DNA of 64,000 nt from Thermodesulfobacteriota bacterium (GCA_025062045.1 JANXAF010000003.1:149573-213572); one strand, 5' to 3'. Counted from the first letter of the stretch, positions 45,637 through 54,906 are shown. Numbers and translations: made by a program. Notes: generated by a model not told the origin, from the sequence alone.

Positions 45637-47421
45637 ATGGCAAAGCCCTACGAGGAATGGATCGAAGAAATGGCAAAATTTTTGGAACCTAAAAGAATCT
45701 ATTTTGCGGACGGTTCGGAGGATGAGGCGCGAAGACTCGTCGAAATAGCAATGAGGGAGGAAAAGATTGAAGGAAAACCAGTCCTCTACGAGCTTAACCA
45801 TGCCTTATGGCCAAACGCGTACCTTCATAGGAGCCATCCATCCGACACTGCAAGAACCGAACATTTAACATATGTTTGCCATCCCGAGAAAGAAAAGTCC
45901 GGACCAAATAACAACTGGATGGATCCGAAATCGGCAAAGGATCTTTTGACTAACCTCTCGAGAGGTTGCATGAAGGGAAAAACCATGTACGTCCTTCCTT
46001 ACATGATGGGCCATCCGGACTCGCCGTACGCTAAGGCGTGCATCCAACTTACAGATATAAGCTATGTTGCAATAAGTATGAGGATAATGACAAGACTTGG
46101 AAAATTCGTACTTGAAAAGATAGGAAATTCTCCTGACTTCGTAAGAGGAATACATTCTGTTCTCGACTTTGACATAAACAAACGCTTTATAATGCACTTC
46201 CCGGATGAGAATCTGGTTTGGAGTGTCGGTTCCGGTTATGGAGGAAATGCGCTTTTGGGAAAAAAATGCTTCTCATTGCGAATTGCATCTTGGCTTGGCT
46301 ACAAGCAAAAATGGCTGGCTGAGCACATGATAATTATAGGGGTTGAGGACCCAGACGGGGATGTGACATACATAGCTGGGGCTTTTCCGTCTGCCTGTGG
46401 AAAGACAAACCTTGCCCTTCTTGAATCGAAACTCGAAGGCTACAAGGTCTGGACAATAGGCGATGATATAGCCTGGCTAAATATAGGTCCTGATGGAAGA
46501 CTCTACGCCATAAATCCGGAGACAGGATACTTTGGCGTTGCCCCTGGAACGTCGCATGAGACAAATCCCAACATGATAAGGACCTTAAAGCACGATGGTT
46601 TCTTTCCAGTTCTTTATACAAACACTGGGCTTGATGTGAAGGCTAACGAACCGTGGTGGGAAGGGCTAAAAGAGCCACCGACAGATCTTTTAGATTGGCA
46701 AGGAAATCCTTGGAAAAAAGAAAGCGGACTACCCTGTGCCCATCCCAATTCCCGTTTTACAGTCTCAATTTATAATACTCCGAACCTCTCTTCCGAATTC
46801 GACAATCCTCAAGGAGTACCTATCTCCGCAATAATCTTCGGAGGAAGGAGATCTGAACTTGTACCCCTTGTGTGCGAATCCTTCGACTGGGTACACGGTG
46901 TATTTTTAGCCGCAAGAATGGGCTCAGAGACGACAGCAGCGGCGGAACATAAAATAGGGGTTTTAAGGAGAGACCCCTTTGCCATGTTACCTTTCTGCGG
47001 ATATAACATGGCCGACTATTTCTCCCATTGGATAGAGATGGGCAGGATGCTTAAAAATCCTCCTAGAATCTTTTCCGTTAACTGGTTCAGAAAGGATGAG
47101 AACGGAAATTTTATTTGGCCTGGCTTCGGAGAGAATATAAGGGTATTGAAGTGGATAGTAGATAGGGTAAAAGGTAGGTGTGGCGCAAAAGAGACGCCAA
47201 TCGGGCTTCTTCCTCACATTGATGACCTAGAGATATCTGGATTGGAAATTGACAAAGCCAAGTTAGAGAAAATAATCTCGTACGAGAGTTCCGGTTGGGA
47301 ATCCGAAGTAAGAGAAATAAAAGAGTTCTTCTCTAAGTTCGGTGAGAGAATTCCCATAGAGCTAAAAAAAGAACTGGAAAGACTTGAGAGATCTGTAAGT
47401 GGAAAGATTTGGACTCGGTAA
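45637..47421 (+). CDS. pckG: Phosphoenolpyruvate carboxykinase (GTP)
   Basis: A 594-residue enzyme interconverting oxaloacetate and PEP with GTP/GDP; its length and the active-site loop FPSACGKTNLALL mark the GTP class. The metal/substrate segments GDDIAWLNIG and FGVAPGTSHETNP are intact. ATG at 45637 has GGAGG 5 bases upstream and was preferred to the frame opening at 45589. Links the TCA intermediates to gluconeogenesis or, in the reverse direction, anaplerosis. Confidence 0.97.
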   Translation: MAKPYEEWIEEMAKFLEPKRIYFADGSEDEARRLVEIAMREEKIEGKPVLYELNHALWPNAYLHRSHPSDTARTEHLTYVCHPEKEKSGPNNNWMDPKSAKDLLTNLSRGCMKGKTMYVLPYMMGHPDSPYAKACIQLTDISYVAISMRIMTRLGKFVLEKIGNSPDFVRGIHSVLDFDINKRFIMHFPDENLVWSVGSGYGGNALLGKKCFSLRIASWLGYKQKWLAEHMIIIGVEDPDGDVTYIAGAFPSACGKTNLALLESKLEGYKVWTIGDDIAWLNIGPDGRLYAINPETGYFGVAPGTSHETNPNMIRTLKHDGFFPVLYTNTGLDVKANEPWWEGLKEPPTDLLDWQGNPWKKESGLPCAHPNSRFTVSIYNTPNLSSEFDNPQGVPISAIIFGGRRSELVPLVCESFDWVHGVFLAARMGSETTAAAEHKIGVLRRDPFAMLPFCGYNMADYFSHWIEMGRMLKNPPRIFSVNWFRKDENGNFIWPGFGENIRVLKWIVDRVKGRCGAKETPIGLLPHIDDLEISGLEIDKAKLEKIISYESSGWESEVREIKEFFSKFGERIPIELKKELERLERSVSGKIWTR

Positions 47422-47455
47422 AGAGTGGAGATGTGGAAGTTACAAACGAGGATCG

Positions 47456-47484
47456 TTGACGGAATTCGTATTTTGATGTATGAT
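47456..47484 (+). promoter_or_regulatory. Sigma70 promoter of tRNA-Ala
   Basis: TTGACG (47456-47461), 17-bp spacer, TATGAT (47479-47484), 10 bp before the tRNA 5' end. Confidence 0.75.
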
Positions 47485-47494
47485 TAAACGCGAT

Positions 47495-47567
47495 GGGGCT
47501 GTAGCTCAGATGGGAGAGCGCATGACTGGCAGTCATGAGGTCGGGGGTTCGATGCCCCTCAGCTCCA
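47495..47567 (+). tRNA. tRNA-Ala (GGC)
   Basis: Cloverleaf with acceptor GGGGCUG/CAGCUCC (one G-U pair), D arm GCUCAGAUGGGAGAGC, anticodon loop CUGGCAG (GGC), T arm with GGUUCGAUGCC and discriminator A. CCA not encoded. Has its own promoter; a short GGC-ATAA-GCC hairpin with a T run follows. Confidence 0.95.
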
Positions 47568-47701
47568 AATCTTAATATCGGCATAAGCCAAATCTTTTTT
47601 TCCGAATAAAGAGTCATCGAAAATAAACCTTTTCATCCGAGCCCCATCTAAACCGTGAAATTACATTTTGGGAACTTTAAATCTCAGCTTATCAGTTGAC
47701 C

Positions 47702-49249
47702 CTAACTTATATGCAGCCTTAGGTGCTTCCTCCACTCTGAGAGGGTGATGGGCCTTTCATATAAGGCCATCTCTTCGGGTCTCATCTTTGGATTTTCGTG
47801 ACGTATTCCGAAATAACCGCATAGGACCCTAAATATGTCAGTGTTGTCGATGTAAGGAGGTATTTTCCATGGCAGCGAACTTTTAGGATAAAAGATCGCT
47901 ATCTGATCCTCAGCCGTGTGGTTAGTGCTCGTAAAACCGACATTTCCCCTTCTTATTTCTGGGGAAGATTTTAGATTGTCCCCATCTTTTGCATAAACAC
48001 TTTTCATGAGTATCCTTCCCATGGTAGCTTCAGGTTCGTACCAAACGTCAAAGAGGGCGACGTTGTGCGGCTCGTTGAGCTTTTTAAAAATCTCTTGGGC
48101 CTCCTCAATAGTTATTGCCCTACGTGTATAGGTTTCAAAGATCTCCTTTACGGTGCTTAAGTCCTTTTTCTTCATTTGATTAATCATATACTCGAATGAG
48201 GCTCTGTTCTCGTAGCTAAGGAGCGCCTTTGTGGAATCTACGTACTCAGGCCCTGTGCCGTTTATCCCATACCCGGAATTTCCGTGATCTGATGTGACGA
48301 TCAAAAGTACTTGAGGGTTGTGCCTTATAAATTCCATTACGACCTTCACGGTACTATCCATCTCATAAGCATCCATTAAGGCTCCGTAAGCGTCGTTTGC
48401 GTGATTTGCGTGATCTATGCGTCCTGCTTCAATCTGAAGTATAAAACCTTTTGGGTTCTTTGATAGCCTCTCTAGGGCAACGAGAGTCATTTCAGGAAGA
48501 CTTGGCTGTGAACCTAAGGAAGGATCATTTATCCTATCGACAAAATAAGCCATATGGGAGGAACTAAAGACACCTAAAAGTTTACCCTCGCTCTTCTGGG
48601 CCTTCAAAAGCTCGTCCCTATTTTTTGCAACTGTGTAGCCTTTTTCTTTGAATTTGGTATAAAGATCCTTCTTATCTTTTCTCCTTTCCGGATTTAGGTG
48701 CCTATCTCCGCCACCCATGGCAACGATAAGACCAGAGTTTAGTAGATCTTCCGCAATATCGTCTTCCGAATCCCTGTTTGGATTATGGCTATACCAAGCC
48801 GCCGGAGTTGCGTGGGTTATCCTAGTTGTTGTGACGAAGCCACAAGCTATTCCTTTCTCTTTTGCCAGTTCGAAGATGGTCGTCAATCTTCGCCCGTCTG
48901 GAAGAATAGATAACATTCTCTGTGCCGTCTTAGAACCCGTAGCCCAGGCGGCCGAAGCTGGTGCTGAGTCTGTAACGACGGAGTTCAATGAAGAGGTATT
49001 CTGAATCGAAATGCACGCTTTTGGGTCCATAAGAAGACGGTGAATGTAACTCTCTTCCTTGAACTTCTTTAGTTTGAACTCGTATGTGGCTTTTATAACG
49101 CCAAGCGGGAAACCATCTCCGACAAGGAAAATGACCCCTTTAGCTTTCCTTTGAGGGTTTTGAAGGGCCTTTGCAAAGATCTCCTCTGCCGGTGCCATAA
49201 GAGCCAGAAAACTGGCCATTGAGACCTTTAGAAACTCTCTCCTTTCCAT
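47702..49249 (-). CDS. Tat-exported alkaline phosphatase
   Basis: A 515-residue enzyme of the PhoA-type fold. The N-terminus ERREFLKVSMASFLALMAP is a twin-arginine signal. Metal and nucleophile sites are LVGDGFPLG (Asp), SVVTDSAPASAAWATG (the Ser attacked by phosphate), EAGRIDHANHAND and VTSDHGNSG, with a late His in TSTNHTAED. Releases phosphate from monoesters in the periplasm. A strong ribosome site GAAGGAGGTACGATC precedes the ATG, and a Pho-box-like array lies 54-81 bp upstream. Confidence 0.94.
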   Translation of the reverse strand: MERREFLKVSMASFLALMAPAEEIFAKALQNPQRKAKGVIFLVGDGFPLGVIKATYEFKLKKFKEESYIHRLLMDPKACISIQNTSSLNSVVTDSAPASAAWATGSKTAQRMLSILPDGRRLTTIFELAKEKGIACGFVTTTRITHATPAAWYSHNPNRDSEDDIAEDLLNSGLIVAMGGGDRHLNPERRKDKKDLYTKFKEKGYTVAKNRDELLKAQKSEGKLLGVFSSSHMAYFVDRINDPSLGSQPSLPEMTLVALERLSKNPKGFILQIEAGRIDHANHANDAYGALMDAYEMDSTVKVVMEFIRHNPQVLLIVTSDHGNSGYGINGTGPEYVDSTKALLSYENRASFEYMINQMKKKDLSTVKEIFETYTRRAITIEEAQEIFKKLNEPHNVALFDVWYEPEATMGRILMKSVYAKDGDNLKSSPEIRRGNVGFTSTNHTAEDQIAIFYPKSSLPWKIPPYIDNTDIFRVLCGYFGIRHENPKMRPEEMALYERPITLSEWRKHLRLHIS

Positions 49250-49302
49250 GATCGTACCTCCTTCATTTTTGGTTAATATTTCCCATGTGAATGTTTGGAA
49301 AA

Positions 49303-49330
49303 GATTAAGTTCCTGTAAAATTTCTGTTAA
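49303..49330 (-). promoter_or_regulatory. Pho box-like array upstream of alkaline phosphatase
   Basis: Reading toward the gene: TTAACA (49330-49325), TTTACA (49319-49314), TTAATC (49308-49303), each starting exactly 11 bp apart. This is the PhoP/PhoB binding layout: TTAACA-type repeats, equivalent to CTGTNAN 7-mers with 4-bp spacers on the other strand. Regulation by phosphate limitation is inferred from position and known Pho boxes. Confidence 0.7.
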
Positions 49331-49467
49331 GTTCTAAATCTACCCCTTTGAGTCTTTGAGGTCTTTTTAAAGCTTCACACAAGTTGCCAAGCGAGTTGAA
49401 AGAAGCCTATTATGTATGGATGAGCCCTTAAAATTGGTATGAGAGGTTCGAAATCGATAACTGAAAA

Positions 49468-49584
49468 ATGAGACAAAACGAGTTTTTGAGGGAAACTGGA
49501 CTAAACGTTGATCCGTTTTTGATCAAAAAAGCTACGAGTCTCTACAAGATGTTTTACATTCGGCGAGGCTCAGAATTTTTTTAG
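49468..49584 (+). CDS. Possible 38-residue peptide gene
   Basis: ATG at 49468 to TAG at 49582-49584; begins MRQNEFLRETGLNV and ends RRGSEFF. No Shine-Dalgarno and no family recognised. It lies directly upstream of the radical-SAM gene. Could be an untranslated leader open by chance. Confidence 0.2.
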   Translation: MRQNEFLRETGLNVDPFLIKKATSLYKMFYIRRGSEFF

Positions 49585-49620
49585 AAATTTTTTCCTTTCA
49601 CTTCTTTTAGTGGGAACTCT

Positions 49621-50946
49621 GTGTTATCCTTTTTTATGCTCCTTATAACCCACTATAGCGGAGAACCTTGCGGCCTTTTGGGACCACAGAGGGTTGCAAC
49701 CTACTTGTCGAAGCTTCTATCCTACCCTGTGATTGTTATAGGTCTCAAAAGGGGCTTTAATTTTCAGAAATTTCTCAGGTATCTTGAGGAGCATTATAGA
49801 AATAGGGAAAAGATAATTCTCTTTTCCTATCACTGTGGAAGGCCAGATATTTTTGAACTGGCAAGGGTTTTAAAGACGCTTAATTACCGCCTCGTTCTTG
49901 GAGGACCCCAGGCTCAAAAGGATGCAAAAGGTGAACCGAACGTCGAAAGATACTCACATAGAATAAAGGGCCTTTTGGAGATCTTTAATCTCGTTTACTC
50001 AGGTCCCGTAGATGGAATGGATATCGCTACGCTTTGTAAAAAGGAAGGGCTTGTCTTAAAGGAATGGGAAATCTCTGTAGGAGTTACCGTTGATTGGCAT
50101 AACTTTTACTCTTTTGACGAAGGATTAAAAAAGGTCCACGTAAAAGAAGCCCAGGTTTTGCGGAGTATCGGTTGTCCTTATGCACTAAAAACTAAAAGCA
50201 TAAGAGTCGATCCTCCGAATTTTATACCCGATATAGGAGAGATTGAAATTGAAACGAGCGGGTGTTCTTTTTGCGATGTAGCGTGGGATAAAGGTTATAA
50301 GGGAACTCTGAAGGACGAAAAAGTTTTTGAGCAGATAGAGAATCTGCCAGAGATAGAAGGAAAAAAGATACCTTTTGAACTGATAGATGAGTATCCCCTT
50401 TCTTTCCTTCCTAAGCTTTTAGCCTACGTTCAATCTCAAAAGATTAGACTTATGCAGATAAATTTGGTTCTCAGAGCGGATGACATCCTTAAAAATTGTA
50501 AACTCCTAGAAAGAAGCCTTTTTGAGATGGGGAGACTCAAAGTAAAACTTCTTTTATCATCCGTTGGTTTTGAATCGTTTAGCGATAGGATACTAAAAAA
50601 CCTAAACAAAGGTATCACTGCTTCAGAAAACTTAGCCGCAATCCGCATAATGAGAGAGCTCAAAAAAAATTATCCGGATGTTTTTTTTTACGCAAGGCAG
50701 GAGGGGGCAAACCATGGATTTATCCATCCCACACCCTGGGATTCTGAAATAACTAGAGCCGAGATCCAATCAGCAATAGGTGCCTATGATCTTACAAAGG
50801 ACATACTTCCGCACCATAGCACGCCTTTGATTATCCATCACGGATGTGCCCTTGGTGAGTGGTTAAGGAAAATAGAGGAGAGGCATTCTTTTGTGTTTGG
50901 AAGACAAACGAACATAATAGAGTGGTGGGAATGGAAAAGGGACTGA
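49621..50946 (+). CDS. B12-binding/radical-SAM-like protein with an incomplete cluster motif
   Basis: A 441-residue protein. The first 130 residues look like a cobalamin-binding-type Rossmann domain (LVLGGPQAQ loop). The following TIM-barrel half matches radical SAM proteins, notably SSVGFESFSDRILKNLNKG. However, the expected CxxxCxxC is ETSGCSFCDVAWDKGY, with only Cys215 and Cys218; the position of the first Cys is Glu. GTG at 49621 has GGGA nearby; ATG at 49636 is an alternative. It could bind a [4Fe-4S] cluster differently, or be a non-radical paralogue. Followed by an SPL-type radical SAM gene after 18 bp. Confidence 0.8.
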   Translation: MLSFFMLLITHYSGEPCGLLGPQRVATYLSKLLSYPVIVIGLKRGFNFQKFLRYLEEHYRNREKIILFSYHCGRPDIFELARVLKTLNYRLVLGGPQAQKDAKGEPNVERYSHRIKGLLEIFNLVYSGPVDGMDIATLCKKEGLVLKEWEISVGVTVDWHNFYSFDEGLKKVHVKEAQVLRSIGCPYALKTKSIRVDPPNFIPDIGEIEIETSGCSFCDVAWDKGYKGTLKDEKVFEQIENLPEIEGKKIPFELIDEYPLSFLPKLLAYVQSQKIRLMQINLVLRADDILKNCKLLERSLFEMGRLKVKLLLSSVGFESFSDRILKNLNKGITASENLAAIRIMRELKKNYPDVFFYARQEGANHGFIHPTPWDSEITRAEIQSAIGAYDLTKDILPHHSTPLIIHHGCALGEWLRKIEERHSFVFGRQTNIIEWWEWKRD

Positions 50947-50964
50947 ATTTTGGGGTTTTGGATA

Positions 50965-51708
50965 ATGGAGATTAAAGAAATTAGAACAAAAACTGTGCTA
51001 ACCAAATCAAAAATCTATGAATACACTGTCAACCCTTACATCGGGTGTGCCCATGCCTGCCATTACTGTTACGCGAGATTTGTAAAAAGGTTTCTCGGCA
51101 TAAAAGAAAGATGGGGAGATTTCGTTTTTGTTAAGAAGGACGCTCCGGAGATTTTAAAAGAAGAAGTAAAGAGAAAGAAAAAAGGGCAAGTGTGGGTAAG
51201 CGGTATTTCCGATCCGTATCAGCCAATAGAGAAAACCTTAAGACTCACAAGACGTTGCATTGAGACTCTCCTTTTGGGTGGTTTTGAGGTCTATATCCAG
51301 ACAAAGTCACCCCTTATTCTAGACGATATCGACATCCTCAAATCATACGAGAACGTCCACGTTTTTTTAACGATAACAACATCAGATGACAGGGTGAGAG
51401 AGATGTTTGAGCCCAACGCTCCTCCCATTTCTGAACGGTTAGAGGCCCTCTTTGTTTTACACTCGCACGGAATAAAAACACATGTTATGATCGCGCCTTT
51501 ACTTTTGGGCGCGGAAGGTCTCGTACCTCACATAAAGGACAAAGTACGTTCGGTAGTTGTGGATAAGGTGAATTACCACTACGCGGACTGGGTATATAAA
51601 AAAAACGGAATTGAGTGGGCAAAAGACGAGAGTTTCTTTTTAAGATGTGGATCAGCGATAAAAAGCTCGCTCGATAAAGAGGGGGTCCGTTGTGAGATCC
51701 TATTTTGA
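50965..51708 (+). CDS. SPL-family radical SAM protein
   Basis: A 247-residue radical SAM protein with GCAHACHYCYARF (Cys28, 32, 35), the motif of the spore-photoproduct-lyase-like family, and the early TVNPYIGC context. ATG at 50965 chosen over TTG at 50950 because GGGG is well placed. True SPL repairs DNA in spores; this group is widespread in non-spore formers with unknown substrates. Paired with the preceding atypical radical-SAM-like gene; 3' end overlaps the convergent TIM-barrel gene by 9 bp. Confidence 0.88.
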   Translation: MEIKEIRTKTVLTKSKIYEYTVNPYIGCAHACHYCYARFVKRFLGIKERWGDFVFVKKDAPEILKEEVKRKKKGQVWVSGISDPYQPIEKTLRLTRRCIETLLLGGFEVYIQTKSPLILDDIDILKSYENVHVFLTITTSDDRVREMFEPNAPPISERLEALFVLHSHGIKTHVMIAPLLLGAEGLVPHIKDKVRSVVVDKVNYHYADWVYKKNGIEWAKDESFFLRCGSAIKSSLDKEGVRCEILF

Positions 51709-52500
51709 ATCAAGCCAGTTGGTGAAATATTCGACTCCGTATGTTTCTATGTCCTCGCTCTCTACTACTATCCTTCCCAAGAACGTGTTTCTTTCAAGCT
51801 CTTTAAGTATTCTTCTGAGATCAAGACGAGACTCGTAGAGTAAATGACTGTCAGTTCTTCCTTCGTTACCGTGAAGATGGATTTGGGCTATATGATCCTT
51901 ATTCTCAAGTATCTCACGGATGATAGCATCTTCTGGTGATGGAATTCCTTTTTGCACTTTCGAGATAAAGGAATGGCCGACATCGTAACAGATCCTTACG
52001 GGTACTGTTTTCAATATGACCTTCGAGTCTTCCATGCCGTTAAAAAATGAGAAAGTAAATGGTACGTTCTCTATGAGGACCTCTATATTTTTCTCTTTGG
52101 CGAAAGATTCGATCTCTCTGAGCTCATTGAGGAAAAACTGATAAGACAACTCTTTAATCTCTTCATCTTTGAAAAAGTTATAGCCCGGATGGAGTATTAG
52201 AGGATTCAATCCCCATTCATGTGCTATCTTTATGGATTCAAAAATTCTACTCTTTGCGAAATTCCGTATTTCTTCAAATATGCTACCCAAATTGCACTCT
52301 ATCCATGGTCCGTGGAGCGAAAAGGAAGCCCCTTCCTTTTGCAAATTTTTGATTTCTTTCAAAAACCCAGAATCTATATTCAGCCTTTGGGGGATCTCAA
52401 AGGCGATTTCGAAAAAGCGTATGCCTTTTTGTAGAGCTCGTTCTATGAGGAAAAGCACGTTTTTTGGGGTTATGAAATAGGTTGAGAAACCTACTTTCAC
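51700..52500 (-). CDS. Xylose-isomerase-like TIM-barrel protein
   Basis: A 266-residue protein of the AP-endonuclease-2/sugar isomerase fold. Metal-site pattern: FSLHGPW (His), LILHPGYNF, IEVLIENVPF (Glu), ICYDVGHSFIS (Asp, His), IAQIHLHGNEGRTD (His) and VVESED. Could be an endonuclease IV relative or a sugar-phosphate isomerase. GTG at 52500 begins the conserved VKVGFSTYF strand; the open frame continues to 52581, but that would run under the dapL promoter. No Shine-Dalgarno. Confidence 0.75.
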   Translation of the reverse strand: MKVGFSTYFITPKNVLFLIERALQKGIRFFEIAFEIPQRLNIDSGFLKEIKNLQKEGASFSLHGPWIECNLGSIFEEIRNFAKSRIFESIKIAHEWGLNPLILHPGYNFFKDEEIKELSYQFFLNELREIESFAKEKNIEVLIENVPFTFSFFNGMEDSKVILKTVPVRICYDVGHSFISKVQKGIPSPEDAIIREILENKDHIAQIHLHGNEGRTDSHLLYESRLDLRRILKELERNTFLGRIVVESEDIETYGVEYFTNWLDSK

Positions 52501-52558
52501 ACTAAATAATGGCAGAAAAGGATGGGGTTTTGCAAGTGCCAAGTGGAGAGAATTCTTC

Positions 52559-52587
52559 TTTACAGGCAGGAAAAAAAGCATTAATAA
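52559..52587 (+). promoter_or_regulatory. Putative dapL promoter
   Basis: TTTACA (52559-52564), 17-bp spacer, TAATAA (52582-52587), 26 bp before the dapL ATG. Confidence 0.5.
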
Positions 52588-52613
52588 TCTATCTCAAAAA
52601 AAGGAGAGAAGTC

Positions 52614-53777
52614 ATGCTAAAGATGGCGCAGAGGATGCAAAGGATCCCCACTTACCTTTTTGCGAAAATCGATAAGAAAAAAGAGGAGGCAAAAAGGAAA
52701 GGTATTGATTTGATAGACCTAAGTATTGGAGATCCAGATATCCCAACCCCTGCTCATATTGTCGAAAAGATGAAAGAGGCTGTTTCTGATCCGAAAAATC
52801 ACCGTTATCCAAGCTATGAAGGAATGATAGAGTTCAGGGAGGCTATAAGTGAATGGTACAAAAAAAGGTTTGGGGTCGATCTGGATCCAGAAAAAGAGAT
52901 TCTTACACTTTTAGGTTCAAAGGACGGTATCTCCCATATTCCTTTCGTTTTTCTCGATAACGGTGATCTCTCTCTCGTCCCTTCTCCGGCATACCCTGTC
53001 TATAAGATAATGACCCTCCTTGCAGGAGGCATACCTTACATTATGCCTCTTTACGAGGAGAACGATTATTTACCGGAGATAGAAAAAATCCCTGCCTCTG
53101 TGGCAGAAAAAGCCAAGCTTATGTTCATAAACTATCCAAATAATCCAACTGGCGCTCACGCAAACGACAGATTCTATGAAGAACTGATCGCCTTTGCAAA
53201 AAAGTACGGGATAATCGTCTGTCACGATGCCGCCTACTCGGAGATCTACTTTGACGATCAAAAGCCAAAAAGCATCTTAGAGTACGACCGAAAAAAAGAG
53301 ATCTCCGTAGAATTTCATTCCCTTTCCAAGACATACTGCATGACGGGATGGAGAATCGGATTTGTGGTTGGAAGAAAGGATGTTATCTCTGCTCTTGGCA
53401 GGCTTAAAGCAAATATAGATTCCGGTGTCTTTCAAGCAATTCAACTTGCGGCGAGGGAGGCTCTGCTTGGAGATCAAAGTTGTGTCGAGGAGATAAGGCA
53501 GATTTATAAAAAGAGGAGGGATATCCTTACAAGCGGCCTTGAATCGATAGGCTTTTCTTTTCGTAAGCCTTTTGCAACTTTTTATCTATGGGTTCGGGTT
53601 CCTTCAGGTTTTAACTCCGAGAGCTTCTGTGAATACTTGATAGAGAAGGCAGGAATCGTTGTAACACCGGGAAGCGGATTTGGGGAAGAAGGGGAAGGTT
53701 ATTTTAGGATCTCTTTGACGACTAGTGAAGAACGGATAAAAGAAGGTTTAGAAAGATTAAAGAAGCTTTTTTCATAG
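52614..53777 (+). CDS. dapL: LL-diaminopimelate aminotransferase-type aminotransferase
   Basis: A 387-residue fold-type I PLP enzyme. SIGDPDIPTP at the N-terminus, NYPNNPTGA, HDAAYSEIYFDD and the PLP-lysine motif FHSLSKTYCMTGWRIGF are as in DapL, which converts tetrahydrodipicolinate to LL-DAP in one step for lysine and cell wall. ATG at 52614 has AGGAGAG 7 bases upstream and matches family starts; the frame opens 105 bases earlier. Other class I aminotransferases (e.g. AspC, AlaT-like) are alternatives. Confidence 0.85.
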   Translation: MLKMAQRMQRIPTYLFAKIDKKKEEAKRKGIDLIDLSIGDPDIPTPAHIVEKMKEAVSDPKNHRYPSYEGMIEFREAISEWYKKRFGVDLDPEKEILTLLGSKDGISHIPFVFLDNGDLSLVPSPAYPVYKIMTLLAGGIPYIMPLYEENDYLPEIEKIPASVAEKAKLMFINYPNNPTGAHANDRFYEELIAFAKKYGIIVCHDAAYSEIYFDDQKPKSILEYDRKKEISVEFHSLSKTYCMTGWRIGFVVGRKDVISALGRLKANIDSGVFQAIQLAAREALLGDQSCVEEIRQIYKKRRDILTSGLESIGFSFRKPFATFYLWVRVPSGFNSESFCEYLIEKAGIVVTPGSGFGEEGEGYFRISLTTSEERIKEGLERLKKLFS

Positions 53778-53784
53778 CCGAAAG

Positions 53785-54627
53785 ATGTCTTGTGAGAAAA
53801 AATCGAAAGCAAGGATCCTCATAGGGACTTCAGGATTTTCTTTTCCAGACTGGAAGGGAAATGTTTACCCACCTAACATCAAGAATAAGGATATGCTTTA
53901 CTTTTACGCCTACAAGCTTAACTTCGAGACCGTAGAAATAAATTCCACCTATTACGCGATCCCTTCTGCCAAAACCATAAAGGCAATGGAAGAGAAAACG
54001 CCAGATCTTTTCGAATTTACGGTGAAAGCCCCAAAAACTATAACCCACGATCCTTTTGATCCCAGGCTGGAAGTAAAACCGAAAGCTGATGAGATAGAAA
54101 AAAACTCTAACTCGTTTTCTGAGGCCTTAAAACCACTCGTTTGCGCTAAAAAACTGGGGGCTATACTCTTGCAATTTCCGGTTTTTTTCTACAATACGAG
54201 CAAAAACAAGGATTATATACTTTTTGTTAGTGAAAAACTCTCATTTTCTCCCATTGTTTGCGAGTTCAGGCACATAAGTTGGTTAAAAAAAGAGACATTC
54301 GACTTTTTAAAAAGATCCGGGATCGGATTTTGTATTGTGGATGAACCTCAGCTTCCTAAGCTTTTGCCGCCTGTATTCGAAGTGACATCTTCTTTAGCTT
54401 ACGTGCGATTCCACGGAAGAAATAAAAACTGGTTTAACGCTCCGTTATCAGAACGGTACGACTATTTGTACTCCGATGAAGAGTTGAGATCCTTTATTCC
54501 GGAGATAAAAAAGATATCGACTCTCGCGGAGAAGACCTACATTTTCTTTAACAACTGTCACATGGGTAAGGCACTAAAAAACGCTCTAAGATTTAAAGAG
54601 ATGCTAATTGAGGAGGGAGGTATCTAA
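53785..54627 (+). CDS. DUF72 (YecE-like) protein
   Basis: A 280-residue TIM-barrel protein of the DUF72 family: GTSGFSFPDWKGNVYPP at the start, NSTYYAIPS, FEFTVKAPKTITH, and the late RFHGRNKNWF and YIFFNNCHMGKA. The biochemical role is unknown; barrel pockets suggest a hydrolase or nucleic-acid-related function. Starts 8 bp after dapL and is directly followed by the TM2 gene. Confidence 0.88.
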   Translation: MSCEKKSKARILIGTSGFSFPDWKGNVYPPNIKNKDMLYFYAYKLNFETVEINSTYYAIPSAKTIKAMEEKTPDLFEFTVKAPKTITHDPFDPRLEVKPKADEIEKNSNSFSEALKPLVCAKKLGAILLQFPVFFYNTSKNKDYILFVSEKLSFSPIVCEFRHISWLKKETFDFLKRSGIGFCIVDEPQLPKLLPPVFEVTSSLAYVRFHGRNKNWFNAPLSERYDYLYSDEELRSFIPEIKKISTLAEKTYIFFNNCHMGKALKNALRFKEMLIEEGGI

Positions 54628-54906
54628 ATGTTTTTGCCGGTGGACAGAATCTCGCAAAGACTATCCTCAAAGGACAAAGGTATACTAATACTCCTTTCGA
54701 CTTTTTTTGGATTTTTGGGAGCGGATAGGTTCTACAGAGGTCAAGTCGGAATGGGTATTCTCAAGCTCTTAACGTTTGGTGGATTCGGTCTATGGTCTCT
54801 TGTGGACAGCATCCTTTATATGGTCGGCAAAATACCGAAAGATTCGGAAGGAAAACTCATAGTCGATAAAAAGACGTTGGAGATTCTCACTTCTTCTGAT
54901 TTTTAA
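54628..54906 (+). CDS. TM2-domain membrane protein
   Basis: A 92-residue protein with the TM2 motif: SSKDKGILILLSTFFGFLGA, then DRFYRGQVGMGILKL and FGLWSLVDSILYM, two transmembrane helices with a DRFYRG linker. Starts at the base after the DUF72 stop codon, so expression is coupled. Function unknown. Confidence 0.85.
   Translation: MFLPVDRISQRLSSKDKGILILLSTFFGFLGADRFYRGQVGMGILKLLTFGGFGLWSLVDSILYMVGKIPKDSEGKLIVDKKTLEILTSSDF

Larger units (their letters stand above)
49250..49620. other. 371-bp divergent intergenic region phosphatase / radical-SAM gene
   Basis: Contains the Pho-box-like repeats (49303-49330) and a possible phosphatase -10 (TATTAA near 49279-49274, minus). The right half holds a 38-codon open frame (49468-49584). 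No tRNA-like or strongly structured RNA was seen. The promoter for the downstream plus-strand gene could not be identified. Confidence 0.6.

Noticed and set aside
47568..47620. Attachment site or integrated element at tRNA-Ala
   Set aside because: No integrase, no repeat of the tRNA 3' end in the window, and ordinary housekeeping genes on both sides.
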